DNA of 64,000 bases from Pseudomonadota bacterium (GCA_018668255.1 JABISZ010000054.1:59462-123461), one strand, 5' to 3'. Counted from the first letter of the stretch, positions 8,507-18,078 are shown. Numbers and translations: made by a program. The notes: generated from the letters alone by a model not told the origin.

Positions 8507-10249
8507 TTATCCTTCAAATTCGTAATGCGTACTATACAAATGAGAGTAAACCCCTTTTTTACTTAGTAACTCATCATGTGTTCCTGTTTCTAAAATGGTT
8601 CCTTTATCTATCACAACTATACGATCAGCTTCAATTACTGTTGATAACCTATGTGCCACCACAAGGTTTGTGCGTCCATACCTTAGGCTCTTCAAGGCCT
8701 GTTGGATAAGACTTTCTGCCTCATTATCAAGGGCAGCTGTCGCCTCATCCATAATTAAAATAGGAGCATCTTTGAGGAACGCTCTAGCTATTGCTATCCG
8801 CTGCTTTTGTCCTCCCGAAAGCCGAGACCCATTTTCTCCGACAGTTGTTTGCATCCCATCGGAAAACTGACCAGCAAATGCTAAAACTTGCGCTTTTTCT
8901 GCCGCATACAATATCTGCTCTTCAGTAGCCGCACGGTTCGCCCCATATGCAATGTTGTTATATATTGTATCGTTAAACAGCACGATATTTTGGCTCACAT
9001 ATCCTATATTTGATCGCAAACTGTCCAAAGAAAAATCTTCTATGTTTATCCCATCAAGACTAATGACTCCATTTGAAGGCGCATAGAATCTTGGCAAGAG
9101 ATTCACCAGAGTCGACTTCCCACCTCCAGATTTACCAACAAATGCTACGGTCTCCCCAGGCCGAATAGTCAGAGAAATTTTTGTAAGTACTTCTTGCCCA
9201 TCATAACGAGCAGAAATGTCTGCAAACTCGATTTGCCCTTGAACTTTTCCACAGACTCGCCCCTCGTTGTTTTCAACTGGCGTATCAATCAACGTAAATA
9301 CCGACTTCGCAGCGGCCATTCCTCGTTGCAAAAATTCATTGGCCCCAGCTAACCGTTTAATGGGCGGCAAAAGTAGAGCCGTCGCAGTTACGAAAGAAAC
9401 GAAGTCTCCTCGTGTCATTGCCGAATCAGTAGCTTCTTTTAAAGCAAGCATGATTAAAATCGAGATTCCGGTTGCTACTATTAGCTGGATCAAAGGCACG
9501 ACCATGGCACTAGAGCGGACCACTTTCATCTGAAATTTTCGAGCATGATGAACGGCACGTAAAAACCGGCTACCTTCATGTGAATAACCACTGTAAATTT
9601 TTATTTCGCGGTGCCCTTTAATAGCTTCTCCAGCGACTTCATTTAATTCGCCTATCGAGTCTTGCAGACGAGAACTCATATTACGCATCTTTTTTGAAAC
9701 ACGACGGACAACAATAGCTATTAAAGGAGCGAAAAAAATCAGGAATATCGTTAGCCGCCAATTCAAATAAGTCAGGTAGCCCAACAAAACCAAAACTACT
9801 GCAGAATCTTTTACAGCAACCGTTATGACTCTCGTTGAAGCCTCAGCAACTTGCGTCACATCAAAAGTAAACTTCGATATCAAGTTACCAGTTCCCGATT
9901 TGTCATAAAAACCTGCAGGTTGCCTGATTAACGCATCGAACATCCGCATTCTTAAATCACAAATAGTTGTCTGTGCGACCCAGTTTAAACTAACCGTCGC
10001 GATGTAGCTTAATACTCCGCGAACAAAAAAAAGCGTTATCAATACTAGCGGGATGTGAAGAGCCAAAGAGCCTTGAGTCTCACCAAAGTCACCGTCAATT
10101 AAAGGCTTCACGAGGGCCGGCAAAATCCACTCAGTGGAGGCTAGCCCAATCATTGCGACTATAGATAAGGCGAACACTTTCCAATGTGGTTTAACAAAAG
10201 CAAGAAGCCGAACATATATTTTAGACGTGTCTGAATGGAATACCTGCAT
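8507..10249 (-). CDS. msbA: Lipid A export ABC transporter MsbA
   Basis: A 580-aa half-transporter that flips lipid A-core across the inner membrane. The N-terminal half holds six hydrophobic segments (roughly residues 20-300). The C-terminal ATPase has Walker A GKSGGGKST, Q-loop NIGYVSQNIVLF, signature LSGGQKQRIAIARA, Walker B ILIMDEATAALD and H-loop VAHRLST. Length and architecture match E. coli MsbA (582 aa). lpxK, the usual partner, is not adjacent; upstream lie hemD and hemC on the same strand with a 44-bp gap, so it may be co-transcribed with them. Other ABC-B exporters would look similar, but MsbA is the best fit. Confidence 0.88.
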   Translation of the reverse strand: MQVFHSDTSKIYVRLLAFVKPHWKVFALSIVAMIGLASTEWILPALVKPLIDGDFGETQGSLALHIPLVLITLFFVRGVLSYIATVSLNWVAQTTICDLRMRMFDALIRQPAGFYDKSGTGNLISKFTFDVTQVAEASTRVITVAVKDSAVVLVLLGYLTYLNWRLTIFLIFFAPLIAIVVRRVSKKMRNMSSRLQDSIGELNEVAGEAIKGHREIKIYSGYSHEGSRFLRAVHHARKFQMKVVRSSAMVVPLIQLIVATGISILIMLALKEATDSAMTRGDFVSFVTATALLLPPIKRLAGANEFLQRGMAAAKSVFTLIDTPVENNEGRVCGKVQGQIEFADISARYDGQEVLTKISLTIRPGETVAFVGKSGGGKSTLVNLLPRFYAPSNGVISLDGINIEDFSLDSLRSNIGYVSQNIVLFNDTIYNNIAYGANRAATEEQILYAAEKAQVLAFAGQFSDGMQTTVGENGSRLSGGQKQRIAIARAFLKDAPILIMDEATAALDNEAESLIQQALKSLRYGRTNLVVAHRLSTVIEADRIVVIDKGTILETGTHDELLSKKGVYSHLYSTHYEFEG

Positions 10250-10293
10250 TTACGAGCCCTACCCCTAACGGTTTTTGTACAAACCTATCATCT

Positions 10294-11052
10294 CTAGACG
10301 CTTTTTGCCGCCCATTCTTTTATTGTCGACACAACATGCGCATCAGAAAACTCTTTCACAACTATTGGCATCAAAGAGAACCCTGATAATGCGATCTCAG
10401 CTGCTAGCCTAGATCCTAAAACCAGCGTCTGCACATCGAAAAGCCAGATAAGATCGTCTGTCATTATTTTACTTACAAGAATGTCTAAAGCTTGTTTACT
10501 GGCAATTACAAGAAGATCTGGAGCAGGGCTAGAATCTAGCTTTTGAAGCAGGTCTCCCTTGATTTCACGCCTGACATAACAGCTCAGGTACTCGACTATA
10601 TATCCTCGGCTCTCTAAACCTCTGCGCAACAACTCACGACCTCCGTTTCCACGGAAAATGACCACCGTCTTAGGAATGCAGGTGCGTTGCAACTCTAATA
10701 ACTCAAGCAATCCTTCAGAATTGTAAGAAGTCCTAGGGATGATACAACCGCTTACACCCATGTTTTTAAGGGTCTTTTTCGTCGCAGGCCCTATTCCAAG
10801 AACGGAAATATTGACCGAATTCTTCGATGCCTCCAAGAATGCTCTAGCGCCGAATCTCGCAGCATTTTTACTAACAAATATTGCGATTTGAAAGTGGGGT
10901 GTGAGACCGCAACCTAACTGAGAGACGTTAGCTTCTATTTCAAACATAGGCACGTTTACTACTATAGCGCTTTCTTTTTGCAGTAAATGAGACAAAGCTT
11001 TGGACTCACTCTCTGGGCGAGTCAGCAAGACAGACAAGGAGGACAATGACAC
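10294..11052 (-). CDS. hemD: Uroporphyrinogen-III synthase
   Basis: Cyclises hydroxymethylbilane to uroporphyrinogen III with inversion of ring D, in haem biosynthesis. The family is poorly conserved, but the 252-aa size, the N-terminal SVLLTRPESES, the middle segment VSKNAARFGARAF and LGIGPATKKTL, the SYNSEGLLEL segment, and location 17 bp after hemC make the call firm. It has no haem cofactor site of its own. No hemX/hemY genes follow, unlike enterobacterial hemCDXY clusters; the next gene on this strand is msbA. Confidence 0.9.
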   Translation of the reverse strand: MSLSSLSVLLTRPESESKALSHLLQKESAIVVNVPMFEIEANVSQLGCGLTPHFQIAIFVSKNAARFGARAFLEASKNSVNISVLGIGPATKKTLKNMGVSGCIIPRTSYNSEGLLELLELQRTCIPKTVVIFRGNGGRELLRRGLESRGYIVEYLSCYVRREIKGDLLQKLDSSPAPDLLVIASKQALDILVSKIMTDDLIWLFDVQTLVLGSRLAAEIALSGFSLMPIVVKEFSDAHVVSTIKEWAAKSV

Positions 11053-11069
11053 TTAAATAATACCTCTAG

Positions 11070-11993
11070 TCAAACTGCCGATAAAATCTTATCAGCGCCG
11101 GCCTCTATAAGTCTATTTGCAAGAGTTTCTCCAAGCCGTTCCGCATCGCTCTTAGGAGCCTCTAATCGACGATTAATCAATAATTGGCCGTCAATACTTG
11201 CTACCACTCCAGTCAAAACCAGTTTATCATTTTTGATAACTGCGTGACCCCCAATCGGAACTTGGCAACTTCCGTTCAAAATTCTATTCATCGAGCGCTC
11301 TGCTTTAACGCAGTTAGCAGAACTCTCACAGTTTAAAGGCGCTACAAGAGATTGGACATCGGTCCGCGCCGTGCATACCTCGACTCCTATCGCACCTTGC
11401 CCTACAGCTGGCACCAATTCGTCTAGACCGAAATATCCGCATTTCGTAGAGATCAAACCTAATCTCTTTAGTCCTGCAGCAGCTAGTACGATCGCATCAT
11501 ATTGACCACTTTGTTGCTTTTCCAAGCGAGTTGTTACGTTACCCCTTAAATCACGAATATTAAGATCTCTGCGAAGCGCCAATATCTGACTTCGTCTCCT
11601 CAAACTCGATGTGCCAACTGTTGCGCCAGCAGGCAGAGTAGTCAAATCGTATCCACTACTAGTTACTAGCACGTCTCTAGCATCTTCTCGTCCAAGAATA
11701 GACGCTATGCAAAACTCGGGACTTATGGCGTTGGGCAAGTCTTTCATGGAGTGGACAGCCAGATCGGCTCTACTCTCTAACAGAGCGACCTCAAGCTCTT
11801 TTATAAATAAACCTTTCCCTCCAATCTTAGATAGAGACATATCTAAGACTCTATCTCCCTCGGTAGTTATTTCAATAAATTCAATTCTTAAGTCTGGATT
11901 CAAAGCTATAAGTTTGCTCGCTACAAAACGACTCTGCCAAAGAGCCAACTGGCTAGCTCGGGTTGCGATACGTATTATGCTTTCTTTTTTCAA
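11070..11993 (-). CDS. hemC: Hydroxymethylbilane synthase (porphobilinogen deaminase)
   Basis: Polymerises four porphobilinogen units to hydroxymethylbilane; 307 aa. The dipyrromethane cofactor attachment site is visible in NGSCQVPIGG (Cys243), and the catalytic Asp in HSMKDLP (Asp85). Substrate-binding arginines lie in GTSSLRRRSQ and RDLRGNVTTR. The start is a TTG at 11993, which aligns with the normal family N-terminus; GGGA about 8 nt upstream can serve as Shine-Dalgarno. Divergently transcribed from gshB with 99 bp between them. Confidence 0.95.
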   Translation of the reverse strand: MKKESIIRIATRASQLALWQSRFVASKLIALNPDLRIEFIEITTEGDRVLDMSLSKIGGKGLFIKELEVALLESRADLAVHSMKDLPNAISPEFCIASILGREDARDVLVTSSGYDLTTLPAGATVGTSSLRRRSQILALRRDLNIRDLRGNVTTRLEKQQSGQYDAIVLAAAGLKRLGLISTKCGYFGLDELVPAVGQGAIGVEVCTARTDVQSLVAPLNCESSANCVKAERSMNRILNGSCQVPIGGHAVIKNDKLVLTGVVASIDGQLLINRRLEAPKSDAERLGETLANRLIEAGADKILSAV

Positions 11994-12020
11994 GAAGTTA
12001 TTCCCACGCTTTTATAACTG

Positions 12021-12026
12021 TATAAT
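12021..12026 (+). promoter_or_regulatory. Candidate -10 of the gshB promoter
   Basis: A perfect TATAAT hexamer lies 66 bp before the gshB start codon in the hemC-gshB divergent region. At 17 bp upstream is TTATTC (11998-12003), a weak -35 match that is inside or near the hemC start. The hexamer alone in AT-rich DNA is modest evidence. Confidence 0.35.
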
Positions 12027-12092
12027 GACAATATATCTTAATAATATGAATTAGAGTCGCTGGTTGGGTCTTTTAAAATAGGTTTACATATC

Positions 12093-13064
12093 ATGAAGAA
12101 ACGTCTCGGAGTCATTATGGACCCTATTACAGGGATAAAACCGCACAAGGACACCACCCTCGCACTACTGCTTGCTGCGCAGAAATTTAACTACGACATC
12201 TATTATATGGAAATGAGCAACTTGTCACTAGTGGACGGAGCTGCTTTCGGTAAAGCCAGCAGAATAGAAGTCTACGACTCCAACGATCGTTGGTTTCAAT
12301 ATCTAGGTAATGAGTCCACCAAGAATTATCTTTTATCTGATTTTGACTGCATCTTAATGCGAAAAGATCCGCCTTTCGATATGGAATACGTTATAGCAAC
12401 ATATATCTTGGAAAAAGCTCAACTTGGTGGTGCGTTAGTCGTCAATGACCCTCGATCAATCCGAGACTGCAATGAAAAGCTTTTTACTTCTTGGTTCCCC
12501 GACTTATGTCCTCCAACACTAGTGACAAGAAGTAAAGATCAACTGCAACAATTTATGGAGATCCACCAAGATATCGTGATTAAGCCTCTCGATGGTATGG
12601 GCGGGACGTCTGTGTTCCGTATCCGACCTAATGACAGTAACGCAAACGTAATTTTCGAGACACTGACAAAACTTGAATCAAACTACTGTATGGCACAAAG
12701 ATACCTCCCTCAGATAGAAAATGGGGACAAAAGAGTAATAGTGGTTAATGGCCAACCTATTGAATATGCTCTCGCACGCATCCCTGCGAAAGGGGAACTC
12801 CGAGGAAATTTAGCAGCGGGCGGACGGGGAGTCCCTCAGCCGCTTTCAGAAGCCGACCTTCATATCTGTAGGCGGGTAGGACCCGAATTAGTGAAAAGAG
12901 GGTTACTATTTGTTGGGTTAGACATTATTGGCGACAAGTTAACAGAAATCAACGTGACAAGCCCCACATGTGCTCGAGAAATTGATACCTTTGGTGAAAT
13001 ACAAGTTGGAGAGATTCTTATGGCAGCATTAGAAGAAATTCTCGTGGCATCGAAGCGCTCATAA
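12093..13064 (+). CDS. gshB: Glutathione synthetase
   Basis: ATP-grasp ligase that adds glycine to gamma-glutamylcysteine; 323 aa, close to E. coli GshB (316). The N-terminal LGVIMDPITGIKPHKDTT is the family hallmark. ATP-grasp elements include FDCILMRKDPPFD, NDPRSIRDCNEKLF, IKPLDGMGGTSVFR, the glycine-rich loop NLAAGGRGVPQPL and the metal-binding ITEINVTSPTC near the C-terminus. It begins an operon-like run gshB-tonB-ruvX-pyrR, as in pseudomonads, with 9 bp to the next gene. Confidence 0.96.
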   Translation: MKKRLGVIMDPITGIKPHKDTTLALLLAAQKFNYDIYYMEMSNLSLVDGAAFGKASRIEVYDSNDRWFQYLGNESTKNYLLSDFDCILMRKDPPFDMEYVIATYILEKAQLGGALVVNDPRSIRDCNEKLFTSWFPDLCPPTLVTRSKDQLQQFMEIHQDIVIKPLDGMGGTSVFRIRPNDSNANVIFETLTKLESNYCMAQRYLPQIENGDKRVIVVNGQPIEYALARIPAKGELRGNLAAGGRGVPQPLSEADLHICRRVGPELVKRGLLFVGLDIIGDKLTEINVTSPTCAREIDTFGEIQVGEILMAALEEILVASKRS

Positions 13065-13073
13065 CCAAAGACA

Positions 13074-13889
13074 ATGACACTAGATAGAGAATTTTCAGTA
13101 ATCTCCCCGCGAAACCGTCTTGCATTCACGTTAATCATAGCTTTTCTTTTCCATTCAATGCTTGCCCTAGGTTTCAAAAATTCAAAGGCACAACCTGTAG
13201 AATATTTTGGAGAGTCTGTTATTGAAGTCAGTATTTCTGCACAAAATCAAACCAAAAAAGTTAGCAAAACACCTTCCTCAATAATACAAGACTCCTCAGC
13301 ACTTCCACCCGAAAAAATATCAGAACTTATTGCGGAGGACGAATCCACAAGCACTGACAGCGTGACTGGTATTTTAAAAACCTTACCCCCCAACAGAGAG
13401 GATACGGAAACACCAAAAAAGAAATTGACGGCCGACAAGCTCCTACCAACAGCAAAGCAACTTATCACTAGATCTCTAGCAATGGCTAACTTACATGGGG
13501 AGATTCAGGATAGTCTTAAAAGAAGAGATAGCGAAGTGCGCCATAAATATATATCAGCAAACACAAAAGAACATAATTATGCAGCATATATGGAGGCGTG
13601 GCGCGCAAAAGTCGAGAGAATAGGAAATATGAACTACCCAAATAGAGCGCGAGAAAAAGGCTTATCTGGAAGCTTATTGCTTGATGTCGCTATCAGATCA
13701 GATGGGTCTGTCAAAGAAATAATTATACGGCGCTCCTCTGGTCATGACTTACTCGACTCTGGCGCTGTTAAAATTGTTAAACTCGCTGCGCCTTTCGCTC
13801 CCTTCCCCGAAAAGATAAAGGGCGAAGTAGATATTCTTCATGTGACTCGAAATTGGAAATTTGTCAATGATCAACGCCCAAATGACTAA
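13074..13889 (+). CDS. TonB-family energy-transducing protein
   Basis: A 271-aa inner-membrane protein with one N-terminal helix (about residues 17-36), a periplasmic spacer rich in Lys, Ser, Thr and Pro, and a C-terminal TonB domain (about 170-268) with the recognisable NYPNRAREKGLSGSLLLDV and SSGHDLLDSGAV segments. Such proteins couple the proton-motive force through ExbB/ExbD to outer-membrane receptors. The classic long X-Pro repeats of E. coli TonB are absent. No exbB or exbD is nearby. It follows gshB directly, the position of the tonB3-like gene in Pseudomonas gshB clusters. Confidence 0.85.
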   Translation: MTLDREFSVISPRNRLAFTLIIAFLFHSMLALGFKNSKAQPVEYFGESVIEVSISAQNQTKKVSKTPSSIIQDSSALPPEKISELIAEDESTSTDSVTGILKTLPPNREDTETPKKKLTADKLLPTAKQLITRSLAMANLHGEIQDSLKRRDSEVRHKYISANTKEHNYAAYMEAWRAKVERIGNMNYPNRAREKGLSGSLLLDVAIRSDGSVKEIIIRRSSGHDLLDSGAVKIVKLAAPFAPFPEKIKGEVDILHVTRNWKFVNDQRPND

Positions 13890-13936
13890 AGGTGGCAGCA
13901 ATGTTGCTTGTTAAAAAAAAGTTCCTTTATGATTAA

Positions 13937-14356
13937 ATGGCGTCGTATTTAGTGAAGCTTATTACCGCCATGGCTTTCGACTACGGCACAAAAAGGATCG
14001 GGGTTGCTATTGGGCAAACAATATCCCTCACGGCTGAACCATTGCAAGTAATACAGATGAAAAATAAACAAGCAACTTGGGATGAAATAAACTATTTAGT
14101 TAAAGAATGGGCTCCTGATGTCTTTGTCTTGGGATATCCAACAACGGCCGACAAATCACCTCATTTCCTTATTCCTAAAATAGAGAAATTTTCCAGACAG
14201 CTTTCTAGTCGCTATCGCAAAGAGGTAAATTTCGTAGATGAAAGACTTTCTTCTCATGCAACTGTAGACTATGCACTGGAAGTAAGAAAAATCGGCCTGG
14301 ATGCGGTTGCCGCAAAACTTATTTTGGAAACTTGGTTATCTGAGCTAGAAGTTTAA
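13937..14356 (+). CDS. ruvX: Putative pre-16S rRNA nuclease / Holliday-junction resolvase-like YqgF
   Basis: RNase H-fold nuclease of 139 aa, implicated in 5'-end maturation of 16S rRNA. Visible motifs: AFDYGTKRIGVAIGQ with the first catalytic Asp, DVFVLGYPTTADKS, FVDERLSS with the catalytic Glu, and the C-terminal GLDAVAAKLILETWL carrying the last Asp. The frame starts at 13937, but the ATG at 13970 gives the usual family N-terminus (MAFDYGT) and may be the true start; neither has a strong ribosome site. yqgE (algH), normally between tonB and ruvX, is not present. Confidence 0.92.
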   Translation: MASYLVKLITAMAFDYGTKRIGVAIGQTISLTAEPLQVIQMKNKQATWDEINYLVKEWAPDVFVLGYPTTADKSPHFLIPKIEKFSRQLSSRYRKEVNFVDERLSSHATVDYALEVRKIGLDAVAAKLILETWLSELEV

Positions 14357-14359
14357 ATT

Positions 14360-14872
14360 ATGACTATCCATGAAACTTTAGACACTACGAAACTGCTCAA
14401 CGAAGTGTGTGAACAGTTAAAGGGCCTTATACGACATATAGATCCAAACAAACTTGGATTTATTGGTATTCATACAGGCGGGGTATGGGTTGCAAACAAA
14501 ATTACTGAAGAACTCCAACTAAAAACGAATGTAGGCGAATTAAACATTGCGTTCTACAGGGATGACTTTAGCAAAATCGGTGTCCATCCAACAGTAAAGC
14601 CCTCACAATTGCCGTTCGAAGTTAGCGGCCGCCATCTGATCCTCGTAGACGATATTTTACACACTGGTCGAACGGTGCGAGCCGCAATGAATGAAATATT
14701 TGACTATGGTCGCCCACTATCTATAAGTTTAGTAGTCCTTATTGCGAGAAGTGGGAGAGAGCTTCCGATACATGCAGACGTCTGCGGAGCAGACATCAAT
14801 TTGTCCAAAGGGGGACATGTTAAACTAAGAGGACCTGAACCACTGCGACTAGAAATATGCCGAGACAGTTAA
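14360..14872 (+). CDS. pyrR: PyrR pyrimidine regulatory protein / uracil phosphoribosyltransferase
   Basis: A 170-aa type I phosphoribosyltransferase fold protein. The PRPP loop LILVDDILHTGRTVRAAMNE is complete, and IHTGGVWVANKI and FYRDDF segments match PyrR rather than Upp. In Gram-positives PyrR binds pyr mRNA and causes attenuation; in pseudomonads it lies in front of pyrB and is regulatory by other means. Here it lies 3 bp after ruvX and 79 bp before pyrB. I see no clear PyrR-binding antiterminator in that 79-bp gap, only a short GTTCC/GGAAC hairpin. Confidence 0.92.
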   Translation: MTIHETLDTTKLLNEVCEQLKGLIRHIDPNKLGFIGIHTGGVWVANKITEELQLKTNVGELNIAFYRDDFSKIGVHPTVKPSQLPFEVSGRHLILVDDILHTGRTVRAAMNEIFDYGRPLSISLVVLIARSGRELPIHADVCGADINLSKGGHVKLRGPEPLRLEICRDS

Positions 14873-14951
14873 AAAAAAATGTTGTTCCTAAGGAACCAAT
14901 AATGTTTAAACTGCTATTAATCCAGCTCCCGCTATATATGCTGGCCAATAC

Positions 14952-15917
14952 ATGATGGTAAAGAAAAATATTCAACTCGATGCAGCCGGACGTCTCAAAC
15001 ACTTTCTGTCGATAGAAGGCCTGTCGAAAACAATTTTAATCAACATCCTAGACCATGCTGAGACCTTCACCTCTGTTGGAGAACGAGCCGTAAAAAAAGT
15101 ACCCCTCCTAAGAGGAAAAACAGTAGTGAATCTATTTTTTGAGGCAAGCACGCGGACACGGACAACTTTCGAACTGGCAGCAAAAAGACTCTCTGCAGAT
15201 GTGATGAATATAAATATTGACGCAAGCGCGACCAGCAAAGGGGAAAGCCTAGCTGATACACTGCGCACATTGGAGGCGATGCAGGCTGATATGTTCATCG
15301 TACGACATCAGGATAGCGGTGCGCCCGAATTTATAGCGAGGCTAGTTTCAGCAGGTGTTAGCGTAATTAATGCAGGTGATGGAAGACATGCTCATCCTAC
15401 GCAAGCAATGCTAGATATGTTCACAATTCGCAAGCACAAACCAATTTTTGAAAACCTCGCTGTCGCCATAGTGGGGGACATTAAGCACTCTCGCGTGGCC
15501 CGCTCCGAAATTCATGCGCTTAAGATTCTTGGTGTACCTGAAATCCGTGTAGTTGCTCCAAAAACGCTAATTCCTGCAGAAATCGAGAAACTAGGTGTTA
15601 GTGTCCACCATGACATCCAGCAGGGTATCAAAGATGCAGATGTAGTTATCATGCTTAGGCTACAAAAAGAGCGTATGAGTAGTGCTTTATTACCTAGTGG
15701 AAGTGAATTCTTTAACACCTACGGCTTAACTAGCAAAAATCTAAAAGCAGCAAAACCTGATGCGATCGTTATGCACCCAGGACCGATCAATAGAGGGATC
15801 GAAATTGACTCTGCTATCGCGGACTCAAAGCAATCGCTTATATTAGAGCAAGTCGCCAACGGAATTGCAGTTAGAATGGCCATCATGTCGCTCGTCGTTG
15901 GGAATGCCTCCCTATGA
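14952..15917 (+). CDS. pyrB: Aspartate carbamoyltransferase catalytic chain
   Basis: Condenses carbamoyl phosphate with aspartate, the committed step of pyrimidine synthesis; 321 aa. The carbamoyl-phosphate loop [15 protein letters not shown], the [12 protein letters not shown] loop, [23 protein letters not shown], the aspartate-binding LRLQKERM and [13 protein letters not shown] are all intact. Two tandem ATG codons (14952, 14955) could start it. No pyrI regulatory chain is present; instead the stop overlaps the next gene by 4 nt, the arrangement of the Pseudomonas pyrB-pyrC' pair in which the second protein is structural. Confidence 0.97.
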   Translation: MMVKKNIQLDAAGRLKHFLSIEGLSKTILINILDHAETFTSVGERAVKKVPLLRGKTVVNLFFEASTRTRTTFELAAKRLSADVMNINIDASATSKGESLADTLRTLEAMQADMFIVRHQDSGAPEFIARLVSAGVSVINAGDGRHAHPTQAMLDMFTIRKHKPIFENLAVAIVGDIKHSRVARSEIHALKILGVPEIRVVAPKTLIPAEIEKLGVSVHHDIQQGIKDADVVIMLRLQKERMSSALLPSGSEFFNTYGLTSKNLKAAKPDAIVMHPGPINRGIEIDSAIADSKQSLILEQVANGIAVRMAIMSLVVGNASL

Positions 15918-17197
15918 AGCTATTAATTAAAAACGGCCACGTTATTGACCCAGTAAATGGGCTTAACAACATATCGAATATTTGGATTGACGGATCGAAA
16001 ATTGTTGGGGTAGGAAAAAAGCCCAACGGTTTTATAAAGAGCAGAGAAATGGACGCCTCTGGTCTCGTTGTCTGCCCTGGCTTCGTCGACATTGGGACCC
16101 ACCTTCGAGAACCTGGATTAGAATACAAAGGGACCATAGCAAGTGAGGCGACAGCAGCGGCAGCAGCAGGATTCACAACTCTTTGCTGCACACCGAATAC
16201 TACTCCGGTTATTGATACGCCAGCTGTTGTAGAGTTGATCAATCAGAGAGCTCGCGACGTACCAGTGCGAATCAAATGCATAGGGGCACTCACAGCTGGA
16301 CTACAGGGGAAGGTACTAGCAGAAATGCATGCGCTCAAGGCGATCGGGTGCGTTGGAGTATCAAATGGCGGGAATGCTATCAAAGATACAGCAGTCTTTC
16401 GAAATGCGCTCGAATATGCCGCTACGCTAGGCCTTACAGTATTTTTAAGACCCGAGGATCACTGGCTCGCAGCGGAAGGACTGATCCATGAAGGCCTCAT
16501 TAGCACGAAAAAAGGCCTAGCAGGCATTCCTGCCTCGGCAGAGCTCGTAGATTTGGCGAAAAGCATCATACTAATTGAACAAACTGGGGCCAGAGCCCAC
16601 TTTCAATGTTTATCTGTTGCTCGGTCAAAGCATTACCTTCTTCAAGGGCGCAAGCGAGGGTTACCAATTACCTCTGATATTAGCATCTCGCACGCATCTC
16701 TATGCGATGAAGACATTCTAGACTTTGATACTAACTTTCACGTTCGCCCCCCATTAAGAAGCCGAAGTGATAGGAGAAGTTTAGTTGCCTCGGTAGCTAA
16801 GGGCGACATAGACGTAATCACTGCTCACCATGAGCCTCACGATAGAGACTCTAAAGTCACAACCTTCGCTTCAAGTTCCCCTGGAATATCCTCGCTCGAT
16901 ACTTTCTTGCCTCTAATACTCTCGCTAGTCGAAAAGGGAGAAATAAGTCTAATGAAGGCCATTGACAGCATTTCCATCCAGCCAGCTCTGGCTCTTGGGC
17001 AGAAGCACAATGGAATATCCAAAGGTGCAGTCGCCGATCTTTGCTGCTTCGACCCAAAAAAAGAATGGCTAGTTACAGCGCGCACTATGAAAAGCCTCGG
17101 AAAAAATTCGCCTTTTATTAATCAAGTAATGAAAGGGAAGGTAATGTCCACAATTGTCGCTGGGAAACTTGTTTACTCCGAAAAAGTACATCAATGA
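15914..17197 (+). CDS. Dihydroorotase-like PyrC' (probably non-catalytic ATCase partner)
   Basis: A 427-aa amidohydrolase-fold protein of the type I dihydroorotase family. The family metal motif D-x-H-x-H-L-R is [10 protein letters not shown] here, so the first metal-binding His is lost. The later motif T-D-H-A-P-H appears as AHHEPH, replacing the catalytic/metal Asp with His. These changes match the inactive PyrC' of Pseudomonas, which is required to assemble a dodecameric ATCase with PyrB. The remaining fold motifs ([32 protein letters not shown]) are retained. It overlaps pyrB and the next gene by 4 nt on each side, so the three are translationally coupled. A catalytic dihydroorotase should be encoded elsewhere. 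Confidence 0.88.
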   Translation: MKLLIKNGHVIDPVNGLNNISNIWIDGSKIVGVGKKPNGFIKSREMDASGLVVCPGFVDIGTHLREPGLEYKGTIASEATAAAAAGFTTLCCTPNTTPVIDTPAVVELINQRARDVPVRIKCIGALTAGLQGKVLAEMHALKAIGCVGVSNGGNAIKDTAVFRNALEYAATLGLTVFLRPEDHWLAAEGLIHEGLISTKKGLAGIPASAELVDLAKSIILIEQTGARAHFQCLSVARSKHYLLQGRKRGLPITSDISISHASLCDEDILDFDTNFHVRPPLRSRSDRRSLVASVAKGDIDVITAHHEPHDRDSKVTTFASSSPGISSLDTFLPLILSLVEKGEISLMKAIDSISIQPALALGQKHNGISKGAVADLCCFDPKKEWLVTARTMKSLGKNSPFINQVMKGKVMSTIVAGKLVYSEKVHQ

Positions 17198-18078
17198 ATA
17201 CTAGACGGCATAGAGGCACAATAAAAAGTGTATCCGGTACAGTTTTAAGTATTGCTCATTTAGCAGCGGAACAGCACGTAATAAGAATTGAGTGCCCTGA
17301 GATAGTCAACTGTGCCCTTCCTGGAAATTTTGTACACTTACGCTGTAACCGAGAGCTGGCAATGCGACGGCCAATGTCCATTATGCGCGCGTCCAAAAAC
17401 CAAGGCTGGTTTGATATGCTATTCAAGACCGTTGGGGTGGGAACAGACTTGCTGTCACAGCAAAGTGTTGGTGATGAAATAAGCGTACTAGGACCTATCG
17501 GCGTCCCGTTCAAGCTAGAGGGCTATCGAAAAAGACCTATACTTATTGGTGGGGGCGTAGGAATCCCACCAATGATATACCTTGCTGAACACATTAAAGA
17601 TCAAACGACATCGTCCCAACCCATTGTTTTAATGGGCTCGGAAGTCCCTTTTCCTTTTCAAACCAGACCGTCACAGATCATGAGTACTCAATGCCCCCCT
17701 GAGGTCCTCGCTTGTATGCCTCTTTTAGAGGATTGGAAAGTCTTATCACGCCTCGCAACCAACCAAGGATACTCTGGCTGCTTTAATGGATTCGTAACAG
17801 ATTTGGCTAAATATATTCTTAACATGAATCGGTCGTCCCTTGACGAATTTGAAATTTTCGCATGCGGGCCCAATCCTATGCTTGAAGCCGTAAAAGCTCT
17901 TGCGGATGAATTCTCCCTGCCGTGTCAAATTTCTTTAGAAGAACATATGGCGTGTGCAGTCGGAGGTTGTGCAGGATGTGCTGTCGAAATTCAGGAAGGG
18001 CAAAATATCGCCATGAAAAGAGTCTGCGTCGATGGCCCAGTTTTTGAAGCTGAAACAGTTATATTCCCATCCAAATAA
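17194..18078 (+). CDS. PyrK-type dihydroorotate dehydrogenase electron-transfer subunit
   Basis: A 294-aa FAD/[2Fe-2S] reductase. Motifs: FAD-binding MRRPMSIM, NAD-site GGGVGIPPMIYLAEH, FACGPNPMLEAV, and four cysteines of a 2Fe-2S cluster, C-x4-C-x2-C-x15-C, in the C-terminal 45 residues. This set matches PyrK, which carries electrons from class 1B dihydroorotate dehydrogenase (PyrDB) to NAD. No pyrD follows. Overlap of 4 nt with pyrC' puts it in the pyrimidine operon. A related ferredoxin-NAD reductase is the alternative, but position and the C-terminal cysteine pattern favour PyrK. Confidence 0.82.
   Translation: MNTRRHRGTIKSVSGTVLSIAHLAAEQHVIRIECPEIVNCALPGNFVHLRCNRELAMRRPMSIMRASKNQGWFDMLFKTVGVGTDLLSQQSVGDEISVLGPIGVPFKLEGYRKRPILIGGGVGIPPMIYLAEHIKDQTTSSQPIVLMGSEVPFPFQTRPSQIMSTQCPPEVLACMPLLEDWKVLSRLATNQGYSGCFNGFVTDLAKYILNMNRSSLDEFEIFACGPNPMLEAVKALADEFSLPCQISLEEHMACAVGGCAGCAVEIQEGQNIAMKRVCVDGPVFEAETVIFPSK

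Noticed and set aside
14873..14951. PyrR-dependent attenuator between pyrR and pyrB
   Set aside because: Only a 5-bp GTTCC/GGAAC hairpin is present; no antiterminator/terminator pair and no T-run follow.
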